From contig PAPR01000012.1 in NCBI GenBank assembly GCA_002709085.1, positions 1 through 43,800 on the forward strand: a stretch of DNA of 43,800 nt, read 5' to 3'. The position numbers and the translations under genes were made by a program. A model generated the notes under the pieces. It was not told where the DNA came from. It did not search any database and saw nothing but the letters and a program-made list of their open reading frames with translations. This stretch comes from Pseudooceanicola sp. (GTDB lineage Bacteria > Pseudomonadota > Alphaproteobacteria > Rhodobacterales > Rhodobacteraceae). Of this stretch, positions 1 through 8,167 are shown piece by piece (the stretch's first letter is position 1; the number at the start of each line of letters is the position of its first letter).

Positions 1-287
1 CCACCCTGCCACAAGTGATCCAGCGCGTCGCGATACTGGGCCAGCCTGTCCGATTGTCGCATCACCGGGCGCGGCCACGACAGCCCGAGCCAGTGCAGAT
101 CGTCAAAGATCTGTGCCTCCCAAGCCGGGCGGGCACGTGTCTGGTCGATATCCTCGATCCTCAGGAGAAAGGTACCATCCGGCCCAGCCCGTTCGGCGGC
201 GACGAGGGCGGAATAGGCGTGCCCAAGGTGCAGCGGCCCAGTTGGGGAGGGGGCGAAACGAGTGATTGGAGGGAGAATTGGCAGCAT
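1..287 (-). CDS. gluQ: glutamyl-Q tRNA(Asp) synthetase, N-terminal part (runs off the left edge)
   Basis: The reverse strand encodes about 95 residues of a short class I glutamyl-tRNA synthetase paralogue without the anticodon-binding domain. GluQ activates glutamate and attaches it to queuosine at position 34 of tRNA-Asp. Seen directly: TRFAPSPTGPLHLGHAYSAL near the N-terminus, which carries the HIGH-type ATP signature (HLGH), then LRIEDIDQTR, which contacts the amino acid. The KMSKS-equivalent region lies outside the window. The start is uncertain. ATG at 287 begins just before the conserved segment, while an in-frame ATG at 344 would add 19 residues; neither has a clear Shine-Dalgarno. A full-length GltX is possible in principle, but the fast entry into the signature and the sequence style favour GluQ. 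Confidence 0.8.
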   Translation of the reverse strand, partial: MLPILPPITRFAPSPTGPLHLGHAYSALVAAERAGPDGTFLLRIEDIDQTRARPAWEAQIFDDLHWLGLSWPRPVMRQSDRLAQYRDALDHLWQG

Positions 288-927
288 GTCAGCGAGATGC
301 GCGAGGGTGGCGCATCGCGTGACAGGCGGGGTCGGGTCGCGCATTCAGATGATTGAGATATGGGGTCAGCATGGGCATGATTTTAGGTTATTTATACTGC
401 GTTGCAACTTGAAGTTAGGGGATGTGCAGAGGTAATATATCATCGGTTATGCATTGATATTGCTAAGTTTTATTTGAGTGCGCGTTGACATCAAAGTCGG
501 CGGGATTTGGAGGTTGGGAATGCTGCCTGGTCAGATGGTCCCGGTTGGGTGACCTGTGATTTGCAGGAGCAACGTCTGCCTTTTTGTTGGGGTTAAGGGA
601 GAGCATAGGGGCCGAGGCGACGGGCGGTCAGCAGGAGCCCATATCCACATAATTGCTTACGCTGTAAGGTCTTGCGGAGGATGTCTGGCCGAGACCTATC
701 AAGGAGGTTCGAACGCGGCATTTGCATACGCTGTAAGTTAAGGGGGCGTATGCACGTTCTTAATCGGCGCAGATTGACTTTAACCTAGGCTTTTGCAAGC
801 GACGGCCGGGACGCGTCAGTCAACCGCGCTCCCCCAGGATTACATCCTGACCCAGGTGAAGGGGCCCCTCCGACCACGACCCCATCTGGTCACAACTTGT
901 GCGACCGGTCTTCTGCTGAAACCCCGC
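288..927. other. 640-base gene-poor interval between gluQ and trmFO
   Basis: No convincing gene is seen on either strand. Open frames here are short (about 60 codons), lack ribosome-binding sites and resemble nothing I recognise. Bases 370-490 are distinctly more AT-rich than the flanks. Bases 650-755 contain a repeated 15-mer and a perfect 9-bp inverted repeat, listed separately. The interval could be a decayed gene or a regulatory region. No function is assigned. Confidence 0.6.
654..754. repeat. repeated TGCwTACGCTGTAAG element plus 9-bp inverted repeat
   Basis: TGCTTACGCTGTAAG at 654-668 recurs as TGCATACGCTGTAAG at 723-737, 69 bases downstream with one mismatch. The first copy is itself an interrupted palindrome (CTTAC-GCT-GTAAG). 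The second copy starts a 9-bp perfect inverted repeat, TGCATACGC (723-731) with GCGTATGCA (746-754). CTTAC-N3-GTAAG symmetry resembles operators of some TetR-family repressors, but no adjacent regulator gene is present, so the role is inferred only. Confidence 0.5.
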
Positions 928-2295
928 TCAAGCTTCCGTCAAACCCGCCTCGGCGGCCGAGAGCCAGTCGGCCCATAGCAACTTGGCCCGGTCGGTATAG
1001 CCCTTGTAGCGGTCCTTGCGGTTGCGCCGCCCGCCGCGCACGCCCTCCAGCGGGGGGAAGAGACCGAAGTTGACATTCATCGGCTGAAAGGTCTTGGCCT
1101 CGGCCCCGCCAGTAATGTGGTGGATCAGCGCGCCCATGGCCGTCTCGGGCGGGGGCGGGGGCAGGTCGCGGCCCATGATTTCCGCGGCGGCCATACGACC
1201 GGCCAGCAGACCCATGGCCGAACTTTCGACGTAGCCCTCGACCCCGGTAATTTGCCCGGCGAAACGGATGTGCGGGCGCGTGCGCAGCCGCATTCGGTCG
1301 TCCAGCAGCGTCGGCGAGTTCAAGAATGTGTTGCGGTGAATTCCGCCCAGCCGGGCGAAACTGGCATTTTCGAGACCGGGGATGCTTTTGAACACCTCGG
1401 TCTGGGCGCCATACTTCATCTTGGTCTGGAACCCGACGATGTTGTAGAGCGTGCCGAGCGCATTGTCGCGGCGCAGTTGGACGACCGCGTAGGGCTTGTC
1501 CTCGGGGCGATGGGCGTTGGTCAGGCCGACGGGCTTCATCGGGCCGTGGCGCAGGGGCTCGCGACCCCGTTCGGCCATCACCTCGATCGGGAGGCAGCCA
1601 TCGAAATAGCCGGCCGTCTCGCCCTCGTGAAACTCGGTCTTTTCGGCGGCCATGAGCGCGTCGATAAAGGCCTCGTAATCTGCCTTGGTCATCGGACAGT
1701 TGAGGTAGGCCTTCTGCTGCTCTTCGGTTTCGCCCTTGTCATAGCGCGACTGCGCCCAGACCGTGTCCATGTCGATGCTGTCGGCATAGACGATGGGCGC
1801 GATGGCGTCGAAAAAGGCCAGCGCTTCGGCGCCGGTCTCCGCCGCGATGGCCTGTCCCAAACCTTGCGACGTCAGCGGTCCGGTGGCGATGATCCAATGA
1901 CCGCTGTCGGGCAGGGCGGTGATCTCGCCGTCCTCGACCCGAATATTCGGATGCGCGCGCAACCGGGCGGTCACGGCAGCGGAAAACGCATCGCGATCCA
2001 CAGCCAGGGCACCACCGGCGGGCAGGGCGTGGGCGTCGGCCATGTCCATGATCAGCCCGTTGGCGTGGCGCATTTCCCAATGCAGCAGCCCGACGGCGTT
2101 CTGTTCACTATCGTCCGAGCGGAAGGAATTGGAGCAGACCATTTCCGCCAGATCGCCGGTCTTGTGAGCAAAGGTGGCGACCTCGGGGCGCATTTCGTGA
2201 ATGACGACGCGCACGCCGGCCTCTGCCGCCTGCCAGGCCGCTTCGGACCCGGCCATGCCGCCGCCGACGATATGGAGTGTTGATGTATCTGACAT
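928..2295 (-). CDS. trmFO: TrmFO, folate/FAD-dependent tRNA m5U54 methyltransferase
   Basis: 455 residues, the usual size. TrmFO makes 5-methyluridine at position 54 of the tRNA T-loop, with methylenetetrahydrofolate as carbon donor and FADH2 as reductant. Seen: the N-terminal dinucleotide-binding motif [12 protein letters not shown] (residues 10-21), the [11 protein letters not shown] segment with Cys54, the [12 protein letters not shown] block, and [15 protein letters not shown] with the second conserved Cys. These match the two functional cysteines known from Bacillus and Thermus enzymes. The C-terminal NFGLFPP and a Gly/Arg-rich stretch are also typical. It lies 41 bases after the cytochrome peroxidase gene on the same strand, so co-transcription is possible. 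Confidence 0.95.
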   Translation of the reverse strand: MSDTSTLHIVGGGMAGSEAAWQAAEAGVRVVIHEMRPEVATFAHKTGDLAEMVCSNSFRSDDSEQNAVGLLHWEMRHANGLIMDMADAHALPAGGALAVDRDAFSAAVTARLRAHPNIRVEDGEITALPDSGHWIIATGPLTSQGLGQAIAAETGAEALAFFDAIAPIVYADSIDMDTVWAQSRYDKGETEEQQKAYLNCPMTKADYEAFIDALMAAEKTEFHEGETAGYFDGCLPIEVMAERGREPLRHGPMKPVGLTNAHRPEDKPYAVVQLRRDNALGTLYNIVGFQTKMKYGAQTEVFKSIPGLENASFARLGGIHRNTFLNSPTLLDDRMRLRTRPHIRFAGQITGVEGYVESSAMGLLAGRMAAAEIMGRDLPPPPPETAMGALIHHITGGAEAKTFQPMNVNFGLFPPLEGVRGGRRNRKDRYKGYTDRAKLLWADWLSAAEAGLTEA

Positions 2296-2336
2296 GCTGG
2301 CGATTTAGGCCATCCCACGCGGTTTGGGAAGGGGCG

Positions 2337-3650
2337 CTAACGCAGGGTATCCAAGGGCAGGCCGGAGGGCACCATTGTCGGTGCGCCCAATCGGCCAGTG
2401 ACCGCCGCAGGATCGGTCAGCGCGGCGAGAAAGGCGAGCAAGTCGCGCACCTGCTGATCGCTCAGATCAACCGGCATGATCTCGGTCGCCTCGGCGATGC
2501 GCATCACCTCATCCATGTCGGACATTGCGCCCCAGTCATCTGTATTGAGCGCAACGTCGTGCAGACGCGCTTGATTGCGATCATATTGCGCGAGAGAGCG
2601 GATCGGTCGCAGGTGATGGCGCACCATCGCCTCAAGTTCGGCGTAAGCCCCGTTGTGACCATAGGGCGCGGTGAGCGTGACATTGCGCAGGGAGGGGGTG
2701 CGAAAGCGGTAGCGATCCTCGGGCGCGCCGGTGACGGCGATGCGACCCTTGTCGGCGTAGCTGCCCGCCTCCTTGCCCGGACCGAGTTGCGGCAATCCGA
2801 TGGCGTGGAAAGAATGGTCGGTCTGAAACGGACCCGAGTGGCAGGTGGCGCATTGGCCCTCGCCATAAAACACCTCCAGCCCGGCCTTTTGTGAACGCGT
2901 CAAAGCGTGCTCGTCGCCGCGCAAGTATTCATCGAACGGGCTGTCGATGGACTGAAACTCAAAGGCCTCGAATTCCGCGATGGCGCGGGCGATGTCGGTA
3001 AAATGCAGCTTGCGGTCGGGGCCCAGCAGGGCGGCAAAACGGTCCGCATATTCCGGCACGGCCTCGATCCGCTTGCAGAGCAGGTCCCAGACGCCGCCCT
3101 CACCGGCAAAGTGATTGCGCGCGGCGGCTGCACCGACCGGGTTATCGCCGAGCCCAGCCATTTCATCCGCACTGGTCGGGGGCATCATCGCCTGCGCGGC
3201 GAGTGGGGTCGCGATCGGGCGTTCCAACGCGGCGTTCTCTGGCATACGCATACCGAACCCGGCGTCACGGTCCGCTTCGACACGGCCGTCGTGAAACAGA
3301 ACGCGGAATTCGTAAGCCCCAAGGTTGAAGAGGGCCGGGGCGTTGCGGGGAATGCGATTGCGCGGGCCATCCGCCCCCTCGATCCGCCGGTCGGGGCCAA
3401 GCGCGACCGCGCCCTCCCCAAGCCCAAGTGACATGCCGTCCCCGGACCCGAGGCTGGGGTGGTGACAGGTGGCGCAGGCGATATTGCGATTGCCCGACAG
3501 GATCGGATCAAAGAACAGGTCGCGCCCCAGAAGAACCATGTCGGCATCGGTGGGGGGGAAGTCAGCGTGGGTCACCGGTGGTGGTAGATCGGCGGCCAAA
3601 GAGAGAGAGGCCTGGAGAGACAGAATGCCGACGGTGACCCAAAGACGCAT
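2337..3650 (-). CDS. di-heme cytochrome c peroxidase / MauG-like protein, periplasmic
   Basis: 437 residues beginning with a Sec signal peptide (hydrophobic core about residues 4-19, cleavage near SLA-AD). Two c-type heme motifs are seen: CATCHH (Cys59, Cys62, His63) and CATCHS (Cys267, Cys270, His271), in the spacing of bacterial di-heme peroxidases. The family reduces H2O2 in the periplasm with electrons from small cytochromes; MauG-like members instead oxidise protein side chains. The protein is longer than classical CcpA (about 330 residues), and no methylamine dehydrogenase genes are nearby, so a peroxidase-like role is inferred. An FNR-like site lies about 110 bases upstream. The next gene downstream is trmFO. 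Confidence 0.88.
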   Translation of the reverse strand: MRLWVTVGILSLQASLSLAADLPPPVTHADFPPTDADMVLLGRDLFFDPILSGNRNIACATCHHPSLGSGDGMSLGLGEGAVALGPDRRIEGADGPRNRIPRNAPALFNLGAYEFRVLFHDGRVEADRDAGFGMRMPENAALERPIATPLAAQAMMPPTSADEMAGLGDNPVGAAAARNHFAGEGGVWDLLCKRIEAVPEYADRFAALLGPDRKLHFTDIARAIAEFEAFEFQSIDSPFDEYLRGDEHALTRSQKAGLEVFYGEGQCATCHSGPFQTDHSFHAIGLPQLGPGKEAGSYADKGRIAVTGAPEDRYRFRTPSLRNVTLTAPYGHNGAYAELEAMVRHHLRPIRSLAQYDRNQARLHDVALNTDDWGAMSDMDEVMRIAEATEIMPVDLSDQQVRDLLAFLAALTDPAAVTGRLGAPTMVPSGLPLDTLR

Positions 3651-3759
3651 GACGGTTCGTTCTAAATGACTTGTTACACCCTACGCTGAATAATTGCGGC
3701 AAAAAAATGCCTAATTCGGCACTAATCCTGACCGAATTTGGAAACAAACTGGCAATAAG

Positions 3760-3773
3760 TTGATTTATATAAA
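3760..3773. promoter_or_regulatory. FNR/FnrL-like box upstream of the di-heme peroxidase gene
   Basis: TTGAT-TTAT-ATAAA, one mismatch from the TTGAT-N4-ATCAA consensus, sits about 110 bases before the minus-strand peroxidase start in an AT-rich region. Bacterial di-heme peroxidases are commonly under FNR/Anr control, which fits. It is an inference from one near-consensus site. Confidence 0.4.
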
Positions 3774-3857
3774 CAATAGCAGGGCGTGTTTGGACGTTGC
3801 ACGGGTCGGGCCGCACCAATCTAGGCGCAATCCGGTCAACTTTTACGCCGGCAACGA

Positions 3858-4643
3858 TTAGTCCGGCCAGTCTGGCTCTCGCTTTTCGATGAAGGCGCGA
3901 ATCCCTTCCTCGGTCTCGCTGAGCATGAGGTTCTGCACCATGACGTCGCCGGTGTAGGCGTAGGCCTCCTCAACCGGCATTTCGATCTGGTTATAGAACG
4001 CGGCCTTGCCGATGCGCACGGCGGCCGTGAGTTTGCCTGCCACAGTTTCGGCAAGCGCCATGGCCTCGGCACCCAGATCGTCAGGAGCGACCGCGCGGTT
4101 GATCAACCCGACCTCCATCGCGCGCGCGGTATCGATGAAGGCGCCGGTACTCAGCATCTCAAACGCCTGTTTGCGCGGAATGTTGCGCGACAGGGCGACC
4201 ATGGGGGTCGAACAGAACAGACCGATGTTCACGCCATTCACCCCGAAACGCGTGCCCGTCGCCGCAACCGCCATGTCGCAGGACGCGACCAGCTGGCACC
4301 CCGCGGCAGTGGCGATCCCGTGGACCTGCGCGATGACCGGCTGGGGCAGGGTACGGATGGCGTGCATCACTTGGGTGCAGCGACCAAAGAGGTCCGCGAA
4401 ATACCGTGCGCCGCCGTCCTCTGCCTGGCGACCAGCCTGCATTTCCTTTAGGTTATGCCCGGCACAGAACGCCTTGCCCGCGCCCGAGAGGACCACGGCG
4501 CGAATGTCGCGATCCTCCCGCAAGCTGTCTAGCGCGGATTGCAATTCGGCCAGCATAGCGTCGCTCAGCGCGTTCAGAGTCTCTGGGGACATCATCCGCA
4601 GATGCGCAACGCGTCCGGTATCGTGTCGTTCCAGAATTGCCAT
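3858..4643 (-). CDS. enoyl-CoA hydratase/isomerase family protein, ECHDC3-type
   Basis: 261 residues with the crotonase fold. Seen: the CoA/oxyanion-hole segment AFCAGHNLKEM (from residue 59) and HGIATAAGCQLVASCDMAVA. Compared with rat mitochondrial hydratase, the two catalytic glutamates appear replaced: the Glu144 position is Gln117 and the Glu164 position is Gly137 (FGVNGVNIGLFCSTP). The ATAAGCQLVASCD and GLFCSTP stretches match the ECHDC3 branch, whose reaction is not established. Hydration of enoyl-CoA is therefore doubtful, and the generic name should not be read as function. A GGGAGG ribosome-binding site precedes the start. The gene is divergent from a hotdog thioesterase only 58 bases away, suggesting shared acyl-CoA-related control. 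Confidence 0.85.
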   Translation of the reverse strand: MAILERHDTGRVAHLRMMSPETLNALSDAMLAELQSALDSLREDRDIRAVVLSGAGKAFCAGHNLKEMQAGRQAEDGGARYFADLFGRCTQVMHAIRTLPQPVIAQVHGIATAAGCQLVASCDMAVAATGTRFGVNGVNIGLFCSTPMVALSRNIPRKQAFEMLSTGAFIDTARAMEVGLINRAVAPDDLGAEAMALAETVAGKLTAAVRIGKAAFYNQIEMPVEEAYAYTGDVMVQNLMLSETEEGIRAFIEKREPDWPD

Positions 4644-4658
4644 CTTGTACCTCCCTGC

Positions 4659-4670
4659 GTTTCAAGAAAC
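4659..4670. promoter_or_regulatory. inverted repeat GTTTC-AA-GAAAC in the divergent promoter region
   Basis: A perfect 5+5 bp inverted repeat lies centrally in the 58-base gap between the divergent ECHDC3-type and thioesterase genes. Its position suits an operator controlling both. No cognate regulator is adjacent. Confidence 0.3.
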
Positions 4671-4701
4671 TGTATGCCGCGAAAACAAGGGAGGAAAGAG
4701 C

Positions 4702-5121
4702 ATGCCGGTGATGACAGAACAGGACCTGGATAGTTTTCTGGCGCGGGAATTTCCGATTGTGCACCAGGATATCCGCATCGAGGAAGTGCGCGACATGGGG
4801 GTTCGTGTCCGCCTCGTGGTGGAGGACAGGCACCTGCGTCCGGGCGGCACGGTGTCGGGGCCGACGATGTTCACGCTGGCAGACGTTTCGGTCTACCTCG
4901 CGATTCTGGCGATGATCGGGCCAAAGGGGCTGGCGGTCACGACCGGGTGCTCGCTCGATTTCATGCGCAAACCGGCCGCCAGGACCGATCTCATCGGAGA
5001 ATGCCAGATGTTAAAGGTGGGTCGAGTCCTCGCCGTGGGGGACGTGCTGATCTATTCCGACGGGGAAAAGGCCCCCGTGGCGCGCGCCACGATGACCTAT
5101 TCGATCCCGCCCGAGCGTTAG
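4702..5121 (+). CDS. PaaI-type hotdog-fold thioesterase
   Basis: 139 residues, a single hotdog domain. The pattern RPGGTVSGPTMFTLADVSVYLAILA followed by TTGCSLDFMRKP is that of PaaI/YdiI-type acyl-CoA thioesterases; the Asp in LADVSVY is the residue usually involved in catalysis. Such enzymes hydrolyse CoA thioesters in the cytoplasm, but the substrate cannot be read from sequence. The start is set at the ATG 7 bases after a strong GGGAGGAAAG ribosome-binding site, although the frame stays open upstream. Its divergent neighbour is an ECHDC3-type crotonase. Confidence 0.85.
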   Translation: MPVMTEQDLDSFLAREFPIVHQDIRIEEVRDMGVRVRLVVEDRHLRPGGTVSGPTMFTLADVSVYLAILAMIGPKGLAVTTGCSLDFMRKPAARTDLIGECQMLKVGRVLAVGDVLIYSDGEKAPVARATMTYSIPPER

Positions 5122-5305
5122 GACCCGAGCGTCAGGAGCAGTGGGTCAGGAGGGGCAGGGCGGGTCGCCGCATGCCCCTTCGCCAGATCGGGCAATTCAG
5201 GCAAAGGCACTTGAGAGGTGGGCGCGGAAGCCGGAATGTATGGGGTATATAGATACCTATTTTGTAACCTGCTGTTTGTGCTTGATAATTCCGCTCCGGT
5301 CGCGC
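5122..5305. other. gap between thioesterase and rplM promoter
   Basis: About 180 bases without a supported gene. AT content rises towards the rplM promoter. No clear terminator for the thioesterase gene is seen. Confidence 0.4.
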
Positions 5306-5333
5306 TTGACTGCGTCTCCCCGCCCTGTATAAC
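5306..5333 (+). promoter_or_regulatory. sigma-70-type promoter of rplM-rpsI
   Basis: TTGACT (5306-5311), a 16-base spacer and TATAAC (5328-5333). It is a strong match to the housekeeping consensus, 66 bases upstream of the rplM start, and leaves a short structured leader. Confidence 0.65.
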
Positions 5334-5347
5334 CCGCCCATCAATCC

Positions 5348-5374
5348 GCCCGGTCGGTCAAATTCCGTCCGGGC
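5348..5374 (+). promoter_or_regulatory. stem-loop in the rplM-rpsI 5' leader
   Basis: GCCCGG-T-CGG pairs with CCG-T-CCGGGC around a 7-base loop (6 bp, a T-T mismatch, then 3 bp), between the predicted promoter and the rplM ribosome-binding site. Ribosomal protein operons are often autoregulated through such leaders. Here it is only a structural candidate. Confidence 0.4.
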
Positions 5375-5399
5375 TGCCATTTTCCTAAGGGCACCCGTC

Positions 5400-5864
5400 A
5401 TGAAAACTTTCTCTGCGACCCCGGCAGACATCGACAAGAAATGGATCATCATCGACGCCGAAGGCGTCGTGCTGGGCCGTCTCGCCTCGATCGTTGCCAC
5501 CCGCCTGCGCGGCAAGCACAAGCCATCGTTCACGCCGAACATGGACATGGGCGACAATGTCATCATCATCAACGCCGAAAAGGTGCAGATGACCGGCAAG
5601 AAGCGCACCGACAAGAAATACTACTGGCACACTGGCCATCCGGGCGGCATCAAGCACCGCACCGCAGGTCAACTGCTGGAAGGCGCCTACCCCGAGCGTG
5701 TCGTAACCGCCGCGGTCAAGCGCATGCTGCCGGGCAATCGCCTGTCGCGCAGCATCATGACCAACCTGCGTGTCTACGCCGGTACGGATCATCCGCATGA
5801 AGCCCAGCAGCCCGAAGTGCTGGACGTCAAATCCATGAACTCCAAGAACACGCGGAGCTTGTAA
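5400..5864 (+). CDS. rplM: 50S ribosomal protein L13
   Basis: 154 residues, normal for alphaproteobacteria. L13 is an early assembly protein of the large subunit. Recognised from [18 protein letters not shown], the [24 protein letters not shown] block, [24 protein letters not shown], and [18 protein letters not shown], all conserved L13 signatures. A ribosome-binding AAGG lies about 10 bases before the ATG. The stop codon overlaps the rpsI start (TAATG), so translation of the two is coupled, as in most bacteria. Confidence 0.98.
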   Translation: MKTFSATPADIDKKWIIIDAEGVVLGRLASIVATRLRGKHKPSFTPNMDMGDNVIIINAEKVQMTGKKRTDKKYYWHTGHPGGIKHRTAGQLLEGAYPERVVTAAVKRMLPGNRLSRSIMTNLRVYAGTDHPHEAQQPEVLDVKSMNSKNTRSL

Positions 5865-6364
5865 TGGCCGACCAGATCAATTCGCTCGAAGAGCTGAAGG
5901 GCGCCGTGACCGAAAATATCGGTGGCGTGGCCGCAGCAGCCGAAACCGAAATCTCGCGTGAACCCGTTCGTGACGAACTGGGCCGTGCCTATGCCACGGG
6001 CAAGCGTAAGGATGCCGTCGCCCGCGTGTGGATCAAGCCGGGTTCCGGCAAGGTCACCGTCAACGGCAAAGAGATCAACACTTACTTTGCCCGTCCGGTG
6101 TTGCAGATGATCCTGCGCCAGCCGTTCACGATTGCCGGCGTCGAAGGTGAATTCGACGTCTACGCAACCGTCGCCGGTGGCGGCCTCTCCGGTCAGGCCG
6201 GCGCGGTCAAGCACGGGATTTCCAAGGCGTTGCAGCTTTACGATCCCTCGCTGCGTGGCGCGCTCAAGGCCGCTGGCTTCCTGACCCGCGACAGCCGCGT
6301 GGTGGAACGGAAGAAATACGGTAAGCGCAAGGCGCGCCGGAGCTTCCAGTTCTCCAAGCGCTGA
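5864..6364 (+). CDS. rpsI: 30S ribosomal protein S9
   Basis: 166 residues with the longer N-terminal extension found in alphaproteobacteria (about 40 residues before the S9 core). Core signatures: [31 protein letters not shown], and the C-terminal [20 protein letters not shown], whose tail reaches the P site and contacts tRNA. Its ATG overlaps the rplM stop by one base. A strong intrinsic terminator follows 24 bases after the stop, closing a two-gene operon. Confidence 0.98.
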   Translation: MADQINSLEELKGAVTENIGGVAAAAETEISREPVRDELGRAYATGKRKDAVARVWIKPGSGKVTVNGKEINTYFARPVLQMILRQPFTIAGVEGEFDVYATVAGGGLSGQAGAVKHGISKALQLYDPSLRGALKAAGFLTRDSRVVERKKYGKRKARRSFQFSKR

Positions 6365-6387
6365 ATCGTTCGGAATATTGCTACGAA

Positions 6388-6414
6388 GGGTCGCCGGTTT
6401 GGCGGCCCCTTTTT
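6388..6414 (+). terminator. intrinsic terminator of rplM-rpsI
   Basis: GGGTCGCC (6388-6395) pairs with GGCGGCCC (6401-6408) as 8 bp with one U-G pair, 5-base loop, followed by C and TTTTT. It sits directly after rpsI. Confidence 0.85.
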
Positions 6415-6574
6415 CGTTTGAGGAGGGTGCGAGGGATGCAGGTGGCCCTGTTGGTGTTAGATGACGACTTATATCGAAACACAGAGGACACAGTTGATCC
6501 GAATGCGCCCAACGGCCAATACTGCGTGTCGTGACCGGGTGATGAGCGGGGACCTAACCCCCCCGGCCCGCGCC

Positions 6575-7195
6575 TCAGTCGTCCTGCCCGATCAACCCAA
6601 GGCCGCGCAAATAGACTCCGATCCCGCTTTCCAGCAGGTCCTCGGGCGGGAAGGGCGAATGCCGCCCCGGCGAATTGCGGGCGAACAATTCAACCACCCC
6701 GTGCGACATCGCCCAGATATGGGCCGAGAACATCGAGGCGGGCGGGCGTTTTCCGGGCGGAATGTGGCGTGAGAGGTCCGCAGCGGCCTGTTCGAACACC
6801 CCGCTCGCCCGGTTTGCCACGGCCGCAAGGTCCGGCGAGCGGTTGATCGAGATGCCGCTTTCGAACATCGCGATATAATGCCCTGGATACTTGCGCGCAA
6901 AGGCGAGGTAGGCGCGCCCTGTCGCCTCCAGCGCGGCGAGGGCCGAGGGCTGGCCGGTGTCGTAGGCGTATTGCATGACGTCGGCGAAAATCTCGTAACC
7001 CTGCCGCGCAGCCTCGGCGATCAGATCCTCGCGGCCCTCGAAATGGCGGTAGACGGCGGCGGGGGTGACGCCGGCCTCTTTCGCGGCTTCGGAGAGTGTG
7101 AAACCGGTCGGGCCCTTGGCCTCGATCAATTGCAACGCCCCGTCGACCAGCGCCTGGCGCAGGTTGCCGTGATGATAGCCGCGCTTCTTAGGCAT
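6575..7195 (-). CDS. TetR/AcrR family transcriptional regulator
   Basis: 206 residues. The N-terminal helix-turn-helix is clear: [20 protein letters not shown]...[20 protein letters not shown] (about residues 15-55). The C-terminal part (from about residue 75) is the all-helical ligand-binding and dimerisation domain, with [16 protein letters not shown] as in the WHG-type subgroup. The start [12 protein letters not shown] fits the family, and its ATG lies inside the last codons of ppk2 (8-base overlap), so the two genes are translationally coupled. Ligand and targets are unknown; polyphosphate-related control is a guess from context. The frame extends further upstream, but that part lies within ppk2. 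Confidence 0.92.
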   Translation of the reverse strand: MPKKRGYHHGNLRQALVDGALQLIEAKGPTGFTLSEAAKEAGVTPAAVYRHFEGREDLIAEAARQGYEIFADVMQYAYDTGQPSALAALEATGRAYLAFARKYPGHYIAMFESGISINRSPDLAAVANRASGVFEQAAADLSRHIPPGKRPPASMFSAHIWAMSHGVVELFARNSPGRHSPFPPEDLLESGIGVYLRGLGLIGQDD

Positions 7196-8096
7196 CCCAG
7201 ATGTCCGGTCCACCACAGATCGTGGGGTCGCATTTGCCCACGGCCTTCTCGCACTTGCGGTCGTAATCAAGCGCGGAGAGCACATGCCGGATCGCCTCCA
7301 CGCGCGCGCGGCGCTTGTCGTCCGAACGTACCACCGTCCAGGGCGCGATATCGGTATGGGTCCGGTCCAGCGTCTCACGGATCGCGGCGGAATATTCGTC
7401 CCACTTCTTCAGGCCTTCGACGTCGATCCGGCTCAACTTCCATTGCTTCAATGGGTCGGTCTCGCGGGCAATAAATCGGCGGAGTTGCTCGGCCCGTCCG
7501 ACGTTCAGCCAGAACTTGAACAAGTGGATGCCGTCCTCGACCATCAGTTTTTCGAACACCGGGACCTGATCGAAGAAATGCGCGCGCTGCGCCTCCGTGC
7601 AAAAGCCAAAGACCTTTTCGACCACGCCGCGATTGTACCAACTACGGTCAAAGAACACGATCTCGCCCGCGGTCGGCATATGCTGCACGTAGCGCTGGAA
7701 ATACCATTGCCCGGCCTCGGTTTCCGTGGGTTTGGGCAGGGCGACGACCCGTGCGGCCCGAGGGTTCAGGTTCTCGCGGAACCGCTTGATGGTGCCGCCT
7801 TTTCCGGCGGCGTCGCGCCCCTCAAAGCCGCAGACGACGCGGGCGCCGGTCTCGCGAGCCCAGGCCTGCATCTTGACCAATTCAATCTGCAACGCCTTGA
7901 GGTCCTTTTCATAGGGCTTTTTCTTAAGCTCTTCGGAATAAGGGTAGGAAGGGTTGAGGATATCGTCCTTGTCCGCCCGCGCAATCGCCTCGCGGACTTC
8001 CTTTGGGGCCTCGGATTGATGAAAAATGCTGATTGCTCCGTCAAAGGGCAATTCGGGCGGCTCCTCGGGGTGTGGGTGGTCCGAAGGCAAGTCCAT
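7188..8096 (-). CDS. ppk2: polyphosphate kinase 2 (PPK2 family)
   Basis: 302 residues, a single-domain PPK2. These enzymes transfer phosphate between polyphosphate and nucleoside diphosphates, usually making GTP or ATP from polyP. Seen: Walker [13 protein letters not shown] (residues 90-101), Walker B-like FFDRSWYNR (149-157), the lid region GFCTEAQ...FEKLMVEDG, and [17 protein letters not shown]...DPLKQWKLS. Length and sequence place it with the class I type, but nucleotide preference cannot be read off. The start has an AAGGAT ribosome-binding site. The last 8 bases overlap a TetR regulator in the same operon. Confidence 0.95.
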   Translation of the reverse strand: MDLPSDHPHPEEPPELPFDGAISIFHQSEAPKEVREAIARADKDDILNPSYPYSEELKKKPYEKDLKALQIELVKMQAWARETGARVVCGFEGRDAAGKGGTIKRFRENLNPRAARVVALPKPTETEAGQWYFQRYVQHMPTAGEIVFFDRSWYNRGVVEKVFGFCTEAQRAHFFDQVPVFEKLMVEDGIHLFKFWLNVGRAEQLRRFIARETDPLKQWKLSRIDVEGLKKWDEYSAAIRETLDRTHTDIAPWTVVRSDDKRRARVEAIRHVLSALDYDRKCEKAVGKCDPTICGGPDIWDA

Positions 8097-8167
8097 GAGT
8101 GTTCATCCTTTTCCGCAGCGACGCTGGGTGCAATATGGCGTTGCGGGGGCGGGGGTGCAACGTCCCG

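Noticed and set aside
1117-2283. Long plus-strand open frame opposite trmFO
   Set aside because: Antisense shadow in GC-rich DNA; composition is Gly/Arg/His-rich without family motifs, while the minus strand is a clear TrmFO.
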